Source: Prevotellaceae bacterium (GTDB lineage Bacteria; Bacteroidota; Bacteroidia; Bacteroidales; UBA932). From it: DNA of 5,856 nucleotides. The translations under genes and the position numbers were made by a program. The stretch is taken from NCBI GenBank assembly GCA_031279735.1, contig JAITHX010000178.1, forward strand, positions 1 to 5,856, written 5' to 3'. The notes under the pieces are model-generated. The model was not told the origin of the DNA, made no database searches, and worked only from the letters and a program-made list of their open reading frames with translations. Shown here piece after piece: positions 1 to 5,694 of this stretch. Position 1 is the first letter of the stretch; the number at the start of each line of letters is the position of its first letter.

Positions 1-41
1 TATCCCGCAATACTTCAAATTAAAACCGGTCACGATAAGAC

Positions 42-75
42 GAGCCGAATGAAGGGAGACTTTCACGTTCGGTTC
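42..75 (+). ncRNA. Group II intron domain V (catalytic hairpin)
   Basis: The 34 nt fold as an 8-bp basal stem (GAGCCGAA with TTCGGTTC, including one G-U pair), an internal bulge (T on one side, ACG on the other), a 5-bp distal stem (GAAGG with CTTTC) and a GAGA tetraloop of the GNRA class. The AGC catalytic triad is present at the second to fourth bases. Length, bulge position and tetraloop all match the canonical domain V, the active site of the ribozyme, so this copy has no visible inactivating change. Confidence 0.9.
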
Positions 76-78
76 TGT

Positions 79-112
79 GGGAGGTTTGGGGTGAAATTCC
101 CCTTACCTACCC
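79..112 (+). ncRNA. Group II intron domain VI (branch-point stem)
   Basis: A stem follows domain V after a 3-nt linker: GGG 79-81 pairs with CCC 110-112, AGG 82-84 with CCT 106-108, and GGGG 88-91 with CCCC 99-102. The unpaired or weakly paired A105 (or A109) is a candidate branch-point adenosine, at roughly the expected 7-10 nt from the intron end. The pairing is by eye; which A is bulged remains undecided. Confidence 0.75.
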
Positions 113-125
113 GGCATTAAAAAAG

Positions 126-818
126 TTATGGTTTTTCGCCCGAGTAGATGGCGGCGATTCCGAAAGAAAGAGAAATGTAACGAGTATTGACGTAGCCTGT
201 TGCCTTGAGGATGTCGGTCATTTGTTCGTATTGGGGAAAGTTTTCGACAGATTCGGGCAGGTATTTGTAGGCTTGGAAGTTTCTGGAAAACAGCTTCCCG
301 ACAAGCGGAAGAATCCTGTTGAAATAGAACTTGTAGAAGAATCGTATGCAGGGGTTTCGCGGCATGGCGAAATCCAGAATGAAGATTCTTCCCGACGGTT
401 TCGTAACCCGATGAATTTCGCTCAGTCCCTTTTCGCGATTTTCAAAGTTGCGCACGCCGAAAGCCACAGTCACAGCGTCGAAAGTGTCGGAGGCGAATTG
501 GAGATTTTCGGCGTCGCCATAGAGCAGTTCGATATAATTGTCCAGATGTTTGCGCGCGATTTTCCTGCGTCCTTCGGCAAGCATTTTTTCCGAAATGTCG
601 ATGCCCACCACTTTCTTCCGGTGTTTTTTTACCGCTTCCACTGCAAGATCGCCCGTTCCCGCGGCAACGTCGAGCACCAGCGAGGGGTGCGCCGCGTCGA
701 GCAAACCGCGCAATTTGCGTCTCCAGATTTTGTCCGTGCCCAGAGAGAGAAGTCCGTTCAGGAAATCGTATTTCGAGGCGATGCTGTCGAACATTTCCGA
801 AACTTTCTCCTTTTTCAT
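126..818 (-). CDS. menG: Demethylmenaquinone methyltransferase (UbiE/MenG family)
   Basis: A 230-residue class I SAM-dependent methyltransferase, the usual length for the UbiE/MenG family. It C-methylates demethylmenaquinol, the last step of menaquinone synthesis, at the cytoplasmic face of the membrane. Visible signatures are the N-terminal family motif around residues 17-33 (YDFLN, SLG, IWRR), SAM motif I VLDVAAGTGD at 48-57, the acidic ribose-binding loop GIDIS at 72-76, GDAENLQF at 101-108, and the signature AFGVRNFENREKGLSEIHRVTKP at 119-141 (key residues RNF and RVTKP). In an organism of this type the quinone is expected to be menaquinone, so menG fits better than ubiE. The start lies 15 nt after the stop of the upstream glycosyltransferase, so the two are probably cotranscribed. 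The 3' end abuts a convergent group II intron. The gene is intact. Confidence 0.93.
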   Translation of the reverse strand: MKKEKVSEMFDSIASKYDFLNGLLSLGTDKIWRRKLRGLLDAAHPSLVLDVAAGTGDLAVEAVKKHRKKVVGIDISEKMLAEGRRKIARKHLDNYIELLYGDAENLQFASDTFDAVTVAFGVRNFENREKGLSEIHRVTKPSGRIFILDFAMPRNPCIRFFYKFYFNRILPLVGKLFSRNFQAYKYLPESVENFPQYEQMTDILKATGYVNTRYISLSFGIAAIYSGEKP

Positions 819-833
819 CCTGCGGGGGTGGGG

Positions 834-1559
834 TTAATTGGGTCTGATTTTTCTGAACCTCAGCTTGAATACTCCCCATGCCGCCTCGCCGAATATCCCC
901 GAACTCATTTTCGATGTGCCCAATTTACGGTCGATAAAGATTATCGGCACTTCGAGTATTTCAAATCCGAGTTTCCACGCCGTGTATTTCATTTCTATCT
1001 GGAATCCGTAGCCTTTCATTTTGATCTTGTCCAGATTGATTGATTCGAGCACTTTCAGTTTGTAGCATTTGAATCCTGCGGTTGCATCCTTCACCTTCAT
1101 GCCGGTGACGAAACGGACGTAGGACGAGGCGTAATAGGACATGATCACTCTGCTTATCGGCCAGTTGACCACGTTCACGCCCGATATGTAGCGCGAACCG
1201 ATGGCGAGGTCGGCTCCGTTGTTGGCGCAGGCATCGTAGAGCGCTATCAAGTCCTTGGGATTGTGCGAAAAATCGGCGTCCATTTCAAAAATGTAGTCGT
1301 ATTTTCGTTCCACAGCATATTTGAAACCGGCGATATAGGCCGTTCCGAGTCCCAGCTTTCCCGCGCGTTCCGCGAGATGGAGCGAATCGGGGTATTTTTG
1401 CTGCAATTTTTTGACTATCGCGGCTGTTCCGTCGGGGGAACTGTCATCTACGATAAGAATCTCGAATCCTTGCCCGAAGGAGAAAATCTTTTCGATTATA
1501 GCGGCGATATTTTCCTTTTCGTTGTAGGTGGGAATAATTACTAATTTTCTATCCGTCAT
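834..1559 (-). CDS. GT2 glycosyltransferase, polyprenyl-phosphate mannose synthase (DPM1)-like
   Basis: A 241-residue family 2 glycosyltransferase that most resembles dolichyl/polyprenyl-phosphate mannose synthases, which move a sugar from a nucleotide donor to a polyprenyl phosphate. With this start the motifs are PTYNE at residues 10-14, VDDSSPDGT at 37-45, the metal-binding DAD at 94-96 in FEMDADFSHNP, GSRY at 121-124, DATAGFK at 158-164 and DRKLGTSKM at 210-218. There is no C-terminal membrane domain, so this is the short soluble or peripheral form. The frame is open to an ATG at 1592, which would overlap the upstream phosphodiesterase gene by 20 bp; the ATG at 1559 is preferred because MTDRKLVIIPTYNE matches how such proteins normally begin, and it leaves a 13-nt gap. 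ATGs at 1568 and 1565 are also possible. Donor sugar and acceptor cannot be read from the sequence. Confidence 0.88.
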   Translation of the reverse strand: MTDRKLVIIPTYNEKENIAAIIEKIFSFGQGFEILIVDDSSPDGTAAIVKKLQQKYPDSLHLAERAGKLGLGTAYIAGFKYAVERKYDYIFEMDADFSHNPKDLIALYDACANNGADLAIGSRYISGVNVVNWPISRVIMSYYASSYVRFVTGMKVKDATAGFKCYKLKVLESINLDKIKMKGYGFQIEMKYTAWKLGFEILEVPIIFIDRKLGTSKMSSGIFGEAAWGVFKLRFRKIRPN

Positions 1560-1572
1560 AGCCATCATGTTG

Positions 1573-2367
1573 TCAGCGATCGGAGTTTTCATGTGTTTTT
1601 TCGAGCAGCAGTTCCGGTTCGTCCGTAGTTATGTAGTCGAATCCCTGCGCAATGAAAAAGTCCATGTCTTCGGGCGAGTTCACTGTCCATACGTTCAGGC
1701 TCAGTCCTTCCCGCCGCGCTTTTTCCGCGATGCCCGCGTCCTTTTTCAGAACATCCTTATTGTAGTCCAGCCCGGTGATTTTATCGGCTGCAAGTCGTTC
1801 CGCTGCAACGTTTCCCGAAAGATACGCTACCGACGCGGACGGCGAGAGGACTTTTATAAGTTTGGCGGCATCGTAATCGAAAGTTATGTAGAAAGTCCAC
1901 GGCTGCGCGCCGACGGTGTTGACCAGATTGACGATTTTAGCCGTGCTCCGCATCGTGTTATCCCTTGTCGAAGCGGGTTTGATTTCGAGAAACAGGCGAG
2001 TGTCCGTCTGTTTCATGGCTTCGAACAGGATGGTGTCGAGAAGAGGGATAGTTTCGCCGTTGGCGAGTTTTGTTTCCGACAGCTCGGCGTATGAGCTGTA
2101 TTCTACCGTTTTCCCGAAAAACGTTTCGTCGTGGCACAGAACGAGACGGGCATCGGCTGTCATTCTGACGTCAAATTCCGAGCCGGCACATCCCAGTCTG
2201 AAGGCTTCCTTCAGCGAGGCGACGGAATTTTGGGGAATATTCTTTTGTTTCCACGCGCCTCTGTGCGCCACGACTTTGTTGTTCAGAAAGAAATTCTTAC
2301 AGATATCCTGAGCCTGCATATCGAGAGAGAGCAAAGTGAATAAGAAGAAATGAAACGCTAATTTCAT
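1573..2367 (-). CDS. Secreted glycerophosphodiester phosphodiesterase (GDPD family)
   Basis: A 264-residue protein with an N-terminal signal peptide (hydrophobic residues 3-15, likely cleavage near MQA-QD at 19-20) and one GDPD TIM-barrel domain. Such enzymes hydrolyse glycerophosphodiesters to sn-glycerol 3-phosphate and an alcohol; export suggests a periplasmic or cell-surface role. Key residues are the catalytic pair His35 (in AHRG) and His79 (in LCHD), metal ligands Glu64 and Asp66 (EFDV), Glu128 (LEIKP), and the C-terminal VWTVN at 226-230 and TTDEP at 247-251. The common PENT motif reads PQNS at 45-48, so Gln replaces the usual Glu; as I recall, QNS at this place is common in Bacteroidota homologues, so this is probably a subfamily trait rather than a defect. 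It is the first gene of the group that includes the GT2 enzyme and menG. No convincing promoter of its own is visible. Confidence 0.92.
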   Translation of the reverse strand: MKLAFHFFLFTLLSLDMQAQDICKNFFLNNKVVAHRGAWKQKNIPQNSVASLKEAFRLGCAGSEFDVRMTADARLVLCHDETFFGKTVEYSSYAELSETKLANGETIPLLDTILFEAMKQTDTRLFLEIKPASTRDNTMRSTAKIVNLVNTVGAQPWTFYITFDYDAAKLIKVLSPSASVAYLSGNVAAERLAADKITGLDYNKDVLKKDAGIAEKARREGLSLNVWTVNSPEDMDFFIAQGFDYITTDEPELLLEKTHENSDR

Positions 2368-2402
2368 TGAAGTTCAATTTAGTTTAAATAAGAGCTTATA
2401 CG

Positions 2403-2433
2403 AGAGAGCCATCCTTATGCCGGATGGCTCTCT
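2403..2433 (-). terminator. Hairpin terminator after the rpmB-rpmG-DUF4295 cluster
   Basis: A perfect 12-bp inverted repeat (AGAGAGCCATCC at 2403-2414, its complement at 2422-2433) with a 7-nt loop starts 49 nt past the DUF4295 stop codon and ends 35 nt before the phosphodiesterase start. On the minus strand it is followed by AT-rich sequence but not by an unbroken T run, so termination may be partial. It could equally act as a processing or stabilising stem, or as an attenuator for the phosphodiesterase gene. The hairpin itself is certain; its role is inferred from position. Confidence 0.65.
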
Positions 2434-2482
2434 GACTTCATTACCTTTATTTATCAACTCTTTTAAATTCATGCCGGCGTCG

Positions 2483-2641
2483 CTACCGTTTTGCAGCGAA
2501 AAAGCCCTTTACGTCGTCGTTCAGGAGCATTTCCTCCTTAAAAGTGTACGCTCCCGTTTTATCCGAGCGTACAGCCTTAATACAACGGGTCATTGTTTTT
2601 CCCGTTCCCGTTTTTACCTTGCCTACTGCTTTCTTTGCCAT
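2483..2641 (-). CDS. DUF4295 small basic protein
   Basis: A 52-residue basic protein starting MAKKAVGKVKTGTGK and containing KAVRSDKTGAYTFKEEM before the C-terminal VKGFFAAKR. The short MAKK start, the central KTGAYTF block and the position directly after rpmG identify the Bacteroidota family DUF4295. The function is not established; its fixed place beside L28 and L33 and its basic composition suggest a ribosome-associated role, which is inference. The ATG at 2641 lies 19 nt after the rpmG stop codon. The upstream sequence is AT-rich with no strong Shine-Dalgarno, as expected for this phylum. It is the last gene of the ribosomal cluster before the hairpin at 2403-2433. Confidence 0.9.
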   Translation of the reverse strand: MAKKAVGKVKTGTGKTMTRCIKAVRSDKTGAYTFKEEMLLNDDVKGFFAAKR

Positions 2642-2660
2642 ATTTCAAGAAGTTTTTGTT

Positions 2661-2843
2661 TTATTTTATTTCGCGATGAACAGTCACCTTTCTGAGGTAG
2701 GGATTGTATTTTTTGCGTTCCAACCTCTCGGGCGTATTTTTTTTGTTCTTGGTGGTTATGTACCTCGACATTCCCGGAACTCCGCTGGTTTTTTGTTCCG
2801 TACATTCAAGAATCACTTGAACTCTGTTTCCTTTTTTTGCCAT
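2661..2843 (-). CDS. rpmG: 50S ribosomal protein L33
   Basis: A 60-residue basic protein matching ribosomal protein L33, a small component of the large subunit. Recognisable blocks are MAKKGNRVQVILECTEQK at 1-18, SRYITTKNKKNTPERLE around 26-42 and KKYNPYLRKVTVHREIK at the C-terminus. Only one cysteine (Cys14) is present, so this is the zinc-independent (C-minus) form. It starts 16 nt after the rpmB stop and precedes DUF4295, the standard order in Bacteroidota. An overlapping frame from 2805 to 2623 is a shadow. Confidence 0.96.
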   Translation of the reverse strand: MAKKGNRVQVILECTEQKTSGVPGMSRYITTKNKKNTPERLERKKYNPYLRKVTVHREIK

Positions 2844-2859
2844 TGTTCCTTAGAGTTTA

Positions 2860-3108
2860 TTATTTTAACATTTTTCCAATATGTCCCTCGGACGCGGCTT
2901 TGTCCATGGCTTTTTTCAGCCCGTTTTTATTGATGGTCCTCATTCCCGCCGCCGAAACCTTCAGCTTCACAAAACGTTTTTCTTCTTCGAGCCAAAAACG
3001 CTTTACTTTCAAATTGGGGCAAAACCGCCTTTTCGTTTTCTTGTTGGAGTGAGAAACATTGTTTCCTACCGCTACTCTTCTCCCTGTTATTTGACAAATT
3101 CTTGACAT
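2860..3108 (-). CDS. rpmB: 50S ribosomal protein L28
   Basis: An 82-residue protein with the L28 hallmarks: MSRICQITGRRVAVGNNVSHSNKKTKRRF at the N-terminus (key elements ICQITG, GNNVSHS and the KKTKRRF basic stretch), then FCPNLK, and the C-terminal block SAAGMRTINKNGLKKAMDKA at 52-71. L28 binds 23S rRNA in the large subunit. The length is typical for the phylum. It is the first gene of the rpmB-rpmG-DUF4295 cluster; the 136-bp gap upstream, after the peptidase gene, carries a candidate promoter. Confidence 0.96.
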   Translation of the reverse strand: MSRICQITGRRVAVGNNVSHSNKKTKRRFCPNLKVKRFWLEEEKRFVKLKVSAAGMRTINKNGLKKAMDKAASEGHIGKMLK

Positions 3109-3173
3109 AAAATACTGTTTAATCTATTAATTTCCAAACCGCAGCCCCTATTTGACGGCAACGATTCGAGGCG

Positions 3174-3205
3174 CAAATTTCGACTTTTTTTTTGAAATAG
3201 TCAAA
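3174..3205 (-). promoter_or_regulatory. Candidate Bacteroidota promoter for rpmB cluster
   Basis: On the minus strand, TTTG (3205-3202) is followed after 20 nt by GAAATTTG (3181-3174), one base off the TAnnTTTG -7 element of the Bacteroidota housekeeping sigma factor. Transcription would begin near 3167, giving a leader of about 60 nt to rpmB. An imperfect AT-rich inverted repeat (3175-3185 with 3199-3208) overlaps it. The short AT-rich match could be chance. Confidence 0.35.
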
Positions 3206-3244
3206 TTTTTCTTCGCTTTTTTTCTTCCGCCAACTGTAATTCGC

Positions 3245-5293
3245 TCAAAATTCATAGCCTTCTATCTTCCTCACAAACGCTTCGGGCGACAGCTTGCTCC
3301 CCGTTGCCTTTGTCATCCATACCTCCGGCGAGCGATGTCCGATGCTGTATATCCTGTCTGTTTCCCGCGCGAAATCCTTCCCGGCGAGATGCTGCTCCAG
3401 CTGAAATTCAATCAGATGTCCCAGAGGATATGCCGCAAGATACAGCGGATAGCTTATCATGTGCGAATATATTGCAAGTATCGGGCTGTTGTCGATGCCG
3501 AACACCGGAGCGTAATATTTGTTCCAAACATCTTTGGCTATGGCAACTACCGCTCCCCTGAGTTCCGCCGGAGTCGCTTCCGGATTGGCGTACATCCATT
3601 TCCACGCATACATATCCACGAGCGCCACGCCCATGATCTCAACCGCTCCCCAATAGATGTCCAAATCGGTGAATTTCTGTTTGTCGGGATTGTTTTCCAC
3701 CACTCCGAGCACGTCCAGATCGCGCTTCTGGAAAATGAAGGCAAGCGCTTCGGTGAACGCAGTGTTCGGAATGCCCGAATTTAGATAGTCCTTCACATCG
3801 TAGAGACTCACGGTTTGCTCCACGTTGTGTCCGAACTCGTGCATGGCGATATTGAATCCGTTATAGTTCAATCCCGTTTCGGGGACGCGGACTCTCAGTC
3901 GCGAAATGTCGCCCCTCATTCCCGCTCCCATCGCGTGTCCCGAACCGCGCGCGGCATCGACGGCCACGCGGCTGCATATTTCGCCGGCGCGTTCTTTGGA
4001 GTAGCCCAGAAATTGCAGTATTTCGGGCAGTTTCCGTTCCAGCGCTTCGGCGTTGGGGAACCTTCGCTCCGTTTTCGCGGTCAATTCCGCTTCGCTCACC
4101 GAACTTCTGGTTTTGAACCCGTCGTACCAGATGTCGTATGGCAGCAGGGGGCGTCCGAGCCGCCGAGCGATATATTGCCCTATTCTCTTGTTCGCGGGAG
4201 CCGAAAGGACAGTCGTGAAAATCTTTTCCACCTCGTCGAAAGTCATTTCCAGTCCCTGATCGAAGGCGCGCCTTATCGCGTCGGGATAGAGAGGCGAGAA
4301 CTCGTCGAAGGATTTTTCGGCTCTGAACACTTCGAGCAGTCGGGCATACCGTTCGTCGTTTTCCCGTTCAAACGCCGCCTCCTTTCCGTCCCTGAAAAAC
4401 TTGTTGTTCGTCGGGCAGTAATCGTTTCCCTTCGCGTTTACAAACTCGCGCGGAATATCCTGATTGATGATTCGCAGCATAAGATCGAACACCAGTTTCT
4501 GCTTCGCGAGTCCGGCGTCCGTTTTGTCGGCATAGCTGCTTTTCAGCTCGTCGCGCAATCCCCAGTGCGAAATCAGACGCATGTCCTCCGGAAAATATCG
4601 CCTGCCGTTTTCATCCACCACGTTATGCATATATATATTGTAGTCGCTCACATACAGCTCGGCGCGCGTGGCGATTTCGCTTGCCGCCTGCTGCAGGCTT
4701 CCCGGCACGCGCGAAGCGAAATACAGTCCGAGATTCACCGCCGCGTTCTCCTCGTCGTTCCACGCCAGCCCTCCGGCGTTTCGTTCTTCGGGCGAATAGT
4801 AGGGAAAGTTCAGATGCAGAATCATTGCGAGTTTGTTGCCGAACCAGTCGTCGTTCAAATGAGCGCCGGGCGACCAAGCCGCGAACGTCTTGTCCGCCGG
4901 CAGCAGCGGATCGTTGCCTACGTGCAGCGGAAACTGCACGACAGCGCCGATGCGCATGAAACAGCCGTAAACAGCTTCCAGATTTTTGGAAAAGCGTTCG
5001 AGCAGAAGTTTCCTGTTCTGAGGATTATAGTTGTCGAGGCAGAAGGTTTTAAATTCTTCAGGACTTCCGTCGGAGGGAATCCAGAATCCGGCAGTCAGCT
5101 CCACCCCCCGCCTGATCAAGTCTTTGTCCGAATCCTTGTCCGGCGAAGGAAATTTCGATTCAAGCTCTTTGATAGTTTCGGCTATCGTTGACGCGGGGAT
5201 TTTCTTCGCGCCGCTTTCTTCTTTAGTTTCAGCGTTCCGACAAGAATTTAACACCATAAGCAAAATAAGTCCAATTACACAATGTCTTTTCAT
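3245..5293 (-). CDS. Putative gluzincin zinc metallopeptidase lipoprotein, family unassigned
   Basis: A 682-residue lipoprotein from the ATG at 5293. It begins MKRHCVIGLILLMVLNSC: a positively charged start, a hydrophobic core and a lipobox with Cys18, so it should be lipid-anchored in the outer or inner membrane. The C-terminal part has a clan MA zinc site: HEFGH at 485-489, and Glu515 in TEALAFIF, 26 residues after the second His, as the likely third ligand. The C-terminus (YSHMISYPLYLAAYPLGHLIEFQLEQHL region near 609-636, then KATGSKLSPEAF at 662-673) recalls the layout of M3/M32 peptidases, but the mostly helical N-terminal 480 residues match no family I recognise. HEFGH rules out the M49 HExxxH signature. 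Substrate is unknown. The frame opens 37 codons further up, but that extension lacks a signal peptide and would cover the promoter. The gene stands alone, is intact, and has higher GC than the adjacent ribosomal cluster. Confidence 0.8.
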   Translation of the reverse strand: MKRHCVIGLILLMVLNSCRNAETKEESGAKKIPASTIAETIKELESKFPSPDKDSDKDLIRRGVELTAGFWIPSDGSPEEFKTFCLDNYNPQNRKLLLERFSKNLEAVYGCFMRIGAVVQFPLHVGNDPLLPADKTFAAWSPGAHLNDDWFGNKLAMILHLNFPYYSPEERNAGGLAWNDEENAAVNLGLYFASRVPGSLQQAASEIATRAELYVSDYNIYMHNVVDENGRRYFPEDMRLISHWGLRDELKSSYADKTDAGLAKQKLVFDLMLRIINQDIPREFVNAKGNDYCPTNNKFFRDGKEAAFERENDERYARLLEVFRAEKSFDEFSPLYPDAIRRAFDQGLEMTFDEVEKIFTTVLSAPANKRIGQYIARRLGRPLLPYDIWYDGFKTRSSVSEAELTAKTERRFPNAEALERKLPEILQFLGYSKERAGEICSRVAVDAARGSGHAMGAGMRGDISRLRVRVPETGLNYNGFNIAMHEFGHNVEQTVSLYDVKDYLNSGIPNTAFTEALAFIFQKRDLDVLGVVENNPDKQKFTDLDIYWGAVEIMGVALVDMYAWKWMYANPEATPAELRGAVVAIAKDVWNKYYAPVFGIDNSPILAIYSHMISYPLYLAAYPLGHLIEFQLEQHLAGKDFARETDRIYSIGHRSPEVWMTKATGSKLSPEAFVRKIEGYEF

Positions 5294-5294
5294 C

Positions 5295-5313
5295 GCACGA
5301 TAAATTTTCGTGC
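5295..5313. promoter_or_regulatory. Palindrome over the peptidase gene start: possible operator
   Basis: GCACGA (5295-5300) and TCGTGC (5308-5313) form a 6-bp inverted repeat around a 7-bp AT spacer, ending 1 bp from the peptidase start codon and touching the last base of the candidate -7 element. The position over the predicted transcription start suits a repressor site or a 5' hairpin controlling translation. A 6-bp arm is short enough to occur by chance. Confidence 0.3.
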
Positions 5314-5344
5314 AAAAATAGAAGATTTTTCCAAGCAATGCAAC
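5313..5344 (-). promoter_or_regulatory. Candidate Bacteroidota promoter for the peptidase lipoprotein
   Basis: On the minus strand, TATTTTTG (5320-5313) matches the -7 element TAnnTTTG exactly, and GTTG (5344-5341) lies 20 nt upstream, one base off the -33 TTTG. Transcription would start near 5306, a leader of roughly 13 nt before the ATG at 5293. This supports 5293 rather than 5404 as the translation start. Confidence 0.5.
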
Positions 5345-5420
5345 TGCTAAGTTATTTCTAGCACATCCCTTAAAATCGTGAGTTGAAAATAGAAAACGCG
5401 GCATGGCGCGTCTTTGCGGC

Positions 5421-5483
5421 GGCTTCGGTTCGGTCGATTTCAGTCGATTTCAGTCGACCGAAATCGACCAAACCAAACCAAAC
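5421..5483. repeat. Nested inverted and direct repeat (GTCGATTTCA units)
   Basis: The 10-bp unit GTCGATTTCA occurs twice in tandem (5433-5442, 5443-5452) and a third partial GTCGA begins at 5453. GGTCGATTTC (5432-5441) is exactly inverted as GAAATCGACC (5460-5469), and the arms extend outward imperfectly over about 20 bp through a CCAAA triplet (5468-5482). CGGTCGA (5431-5437) with TCGACCG (5454-5460) gives a competing inner pairing. Confidence 0.8.
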
Positions 5484-5489
5484 CGACCG

Positions 5490-5517
5490 GCGGACGGCGG
5501 AGAGCGTTCGGGAGATG
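5490..5517. repeat. Dispersed GC-rich repeat, copy A
   Basis: GCGGACGGCGG (5490-5500) followed by GTTCGGGAGATG (5506-5517). Both blocks recur exactly in copy B at 5695-5732, which has 10 extra bases between them. The blocks are preceded by GACC in each case. Confidence 0.75.
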
Positions 5518-5573
5518 CAGACGGAAAGTCGGACGTTCCATAATTCTCCCCGCGTCCGTCAGGCAATTCATAT

Positions 5574-5620
5574 ACGAATTACGAATTACGAATTACGACC
5601 TGTCTCGTAATTCGTAATTC
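5574..5620. repeat. ACGAATT tandem repeat forming a perfect 16-bp hairpin
   Basis: ACGAATT is repeated three times plus ACGA (5574-5598). The stretch 5583-5598 is then exactly inverted at 5605-5620 with a 6-nt CCTGTC loop. It could fold as a long AT-rich stem in RNA or as a DNA cruciform. It is not followed by a T run on either strand and no gene ends close by, so it is called a repeat element and not a terminator. Confidence 0.88.
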
Positions 5621-5641
5621 TTAATTTCAGAACTCCGGTTG

Positions 5642-5663
5642 TGTCGCAAACTGGACTGTCGCA
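5642..5663. repeat. Short direct repeat TGTCGCA
   Basis: TGTCGCA occurs at 5642-5648 and again at 5657-5663, 15 bp apart, followed by a T-rich tract. It is minor, but lies in the same repeat mosaic. Confidence 0.4.
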
Positions 5664-5694
5664 TTTTTTGCAAAACTGTTACTTGAAATGACCT

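Larger units (their letters stand above)
1..115 (+). mobile_element. Group II intron, 3' end only (domains V-VI), truncated by window edge
   Basis: This is the 3' terminal part of a self-splicing group II intron on the plus strand. The evidence is structural: positions 42-75 fold into a 34-nt domain V and 79-112 into a domain VI-like stem, in the right order and with the usual short linker. Bases 1-41 would be the end of domain IV and the linker. The intron-encoded reverse transcriptase/maturase would lie to the left, outside the window. The 3' splice junction is estimated at 112-117, after the CTACCC tract; the exact base cannot be fixed without the 5' exon or an empty site. Domains V and VI are complete, so this end looks intact rather than decayed. 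The intron converges on menG, whose stop codon starts at 126-128. The open frame that runs through 1-120 is a translation of structured RNA and is not a protein. Confidence 0.88.

Noticed and set aside
1..120. Open plus-strand frame ending TAA at 118-120, as a possible end of a reverse transcriptase
   Set aside because: It reads straight through domains V and VI, which are structural RNA; the intron protein would end before domain V.
222..1043. Plus-strand frame of 273 codons opposite menG and the glycosyltransferase
   Set aside because: It crosses two real genes on the other strand, including their boundary, and has no recognisable motif.
1560..1592. 11-codon N-terminal extension of the glycosyltransferase
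   Set aside because: It would overlap the phosphodiesterase gene, and the extra residues precede the normal family start; not excluded outright.
2623..2805. 60-codon minus-strand frame overlapping rpmG and DUF4295
   Set aside because: It is a shifted frame of two well-recognised genes and has no similarity to known proteins.
3815..5191. Long plus-strand frame of 458 codons opposite the metallopeptidase gene
   Set aside because: It is the antisense of a clearly coding sequence with conserved motifs; its product shows no recognisable domain and results from the codon bias of the real gene.
5294..5404. 37-codon N-terminal extension of the metallopeptidase frame
   Set aside because: It would bury the lipoprotein signal peptide inside the protein and cover the candidate promoter.
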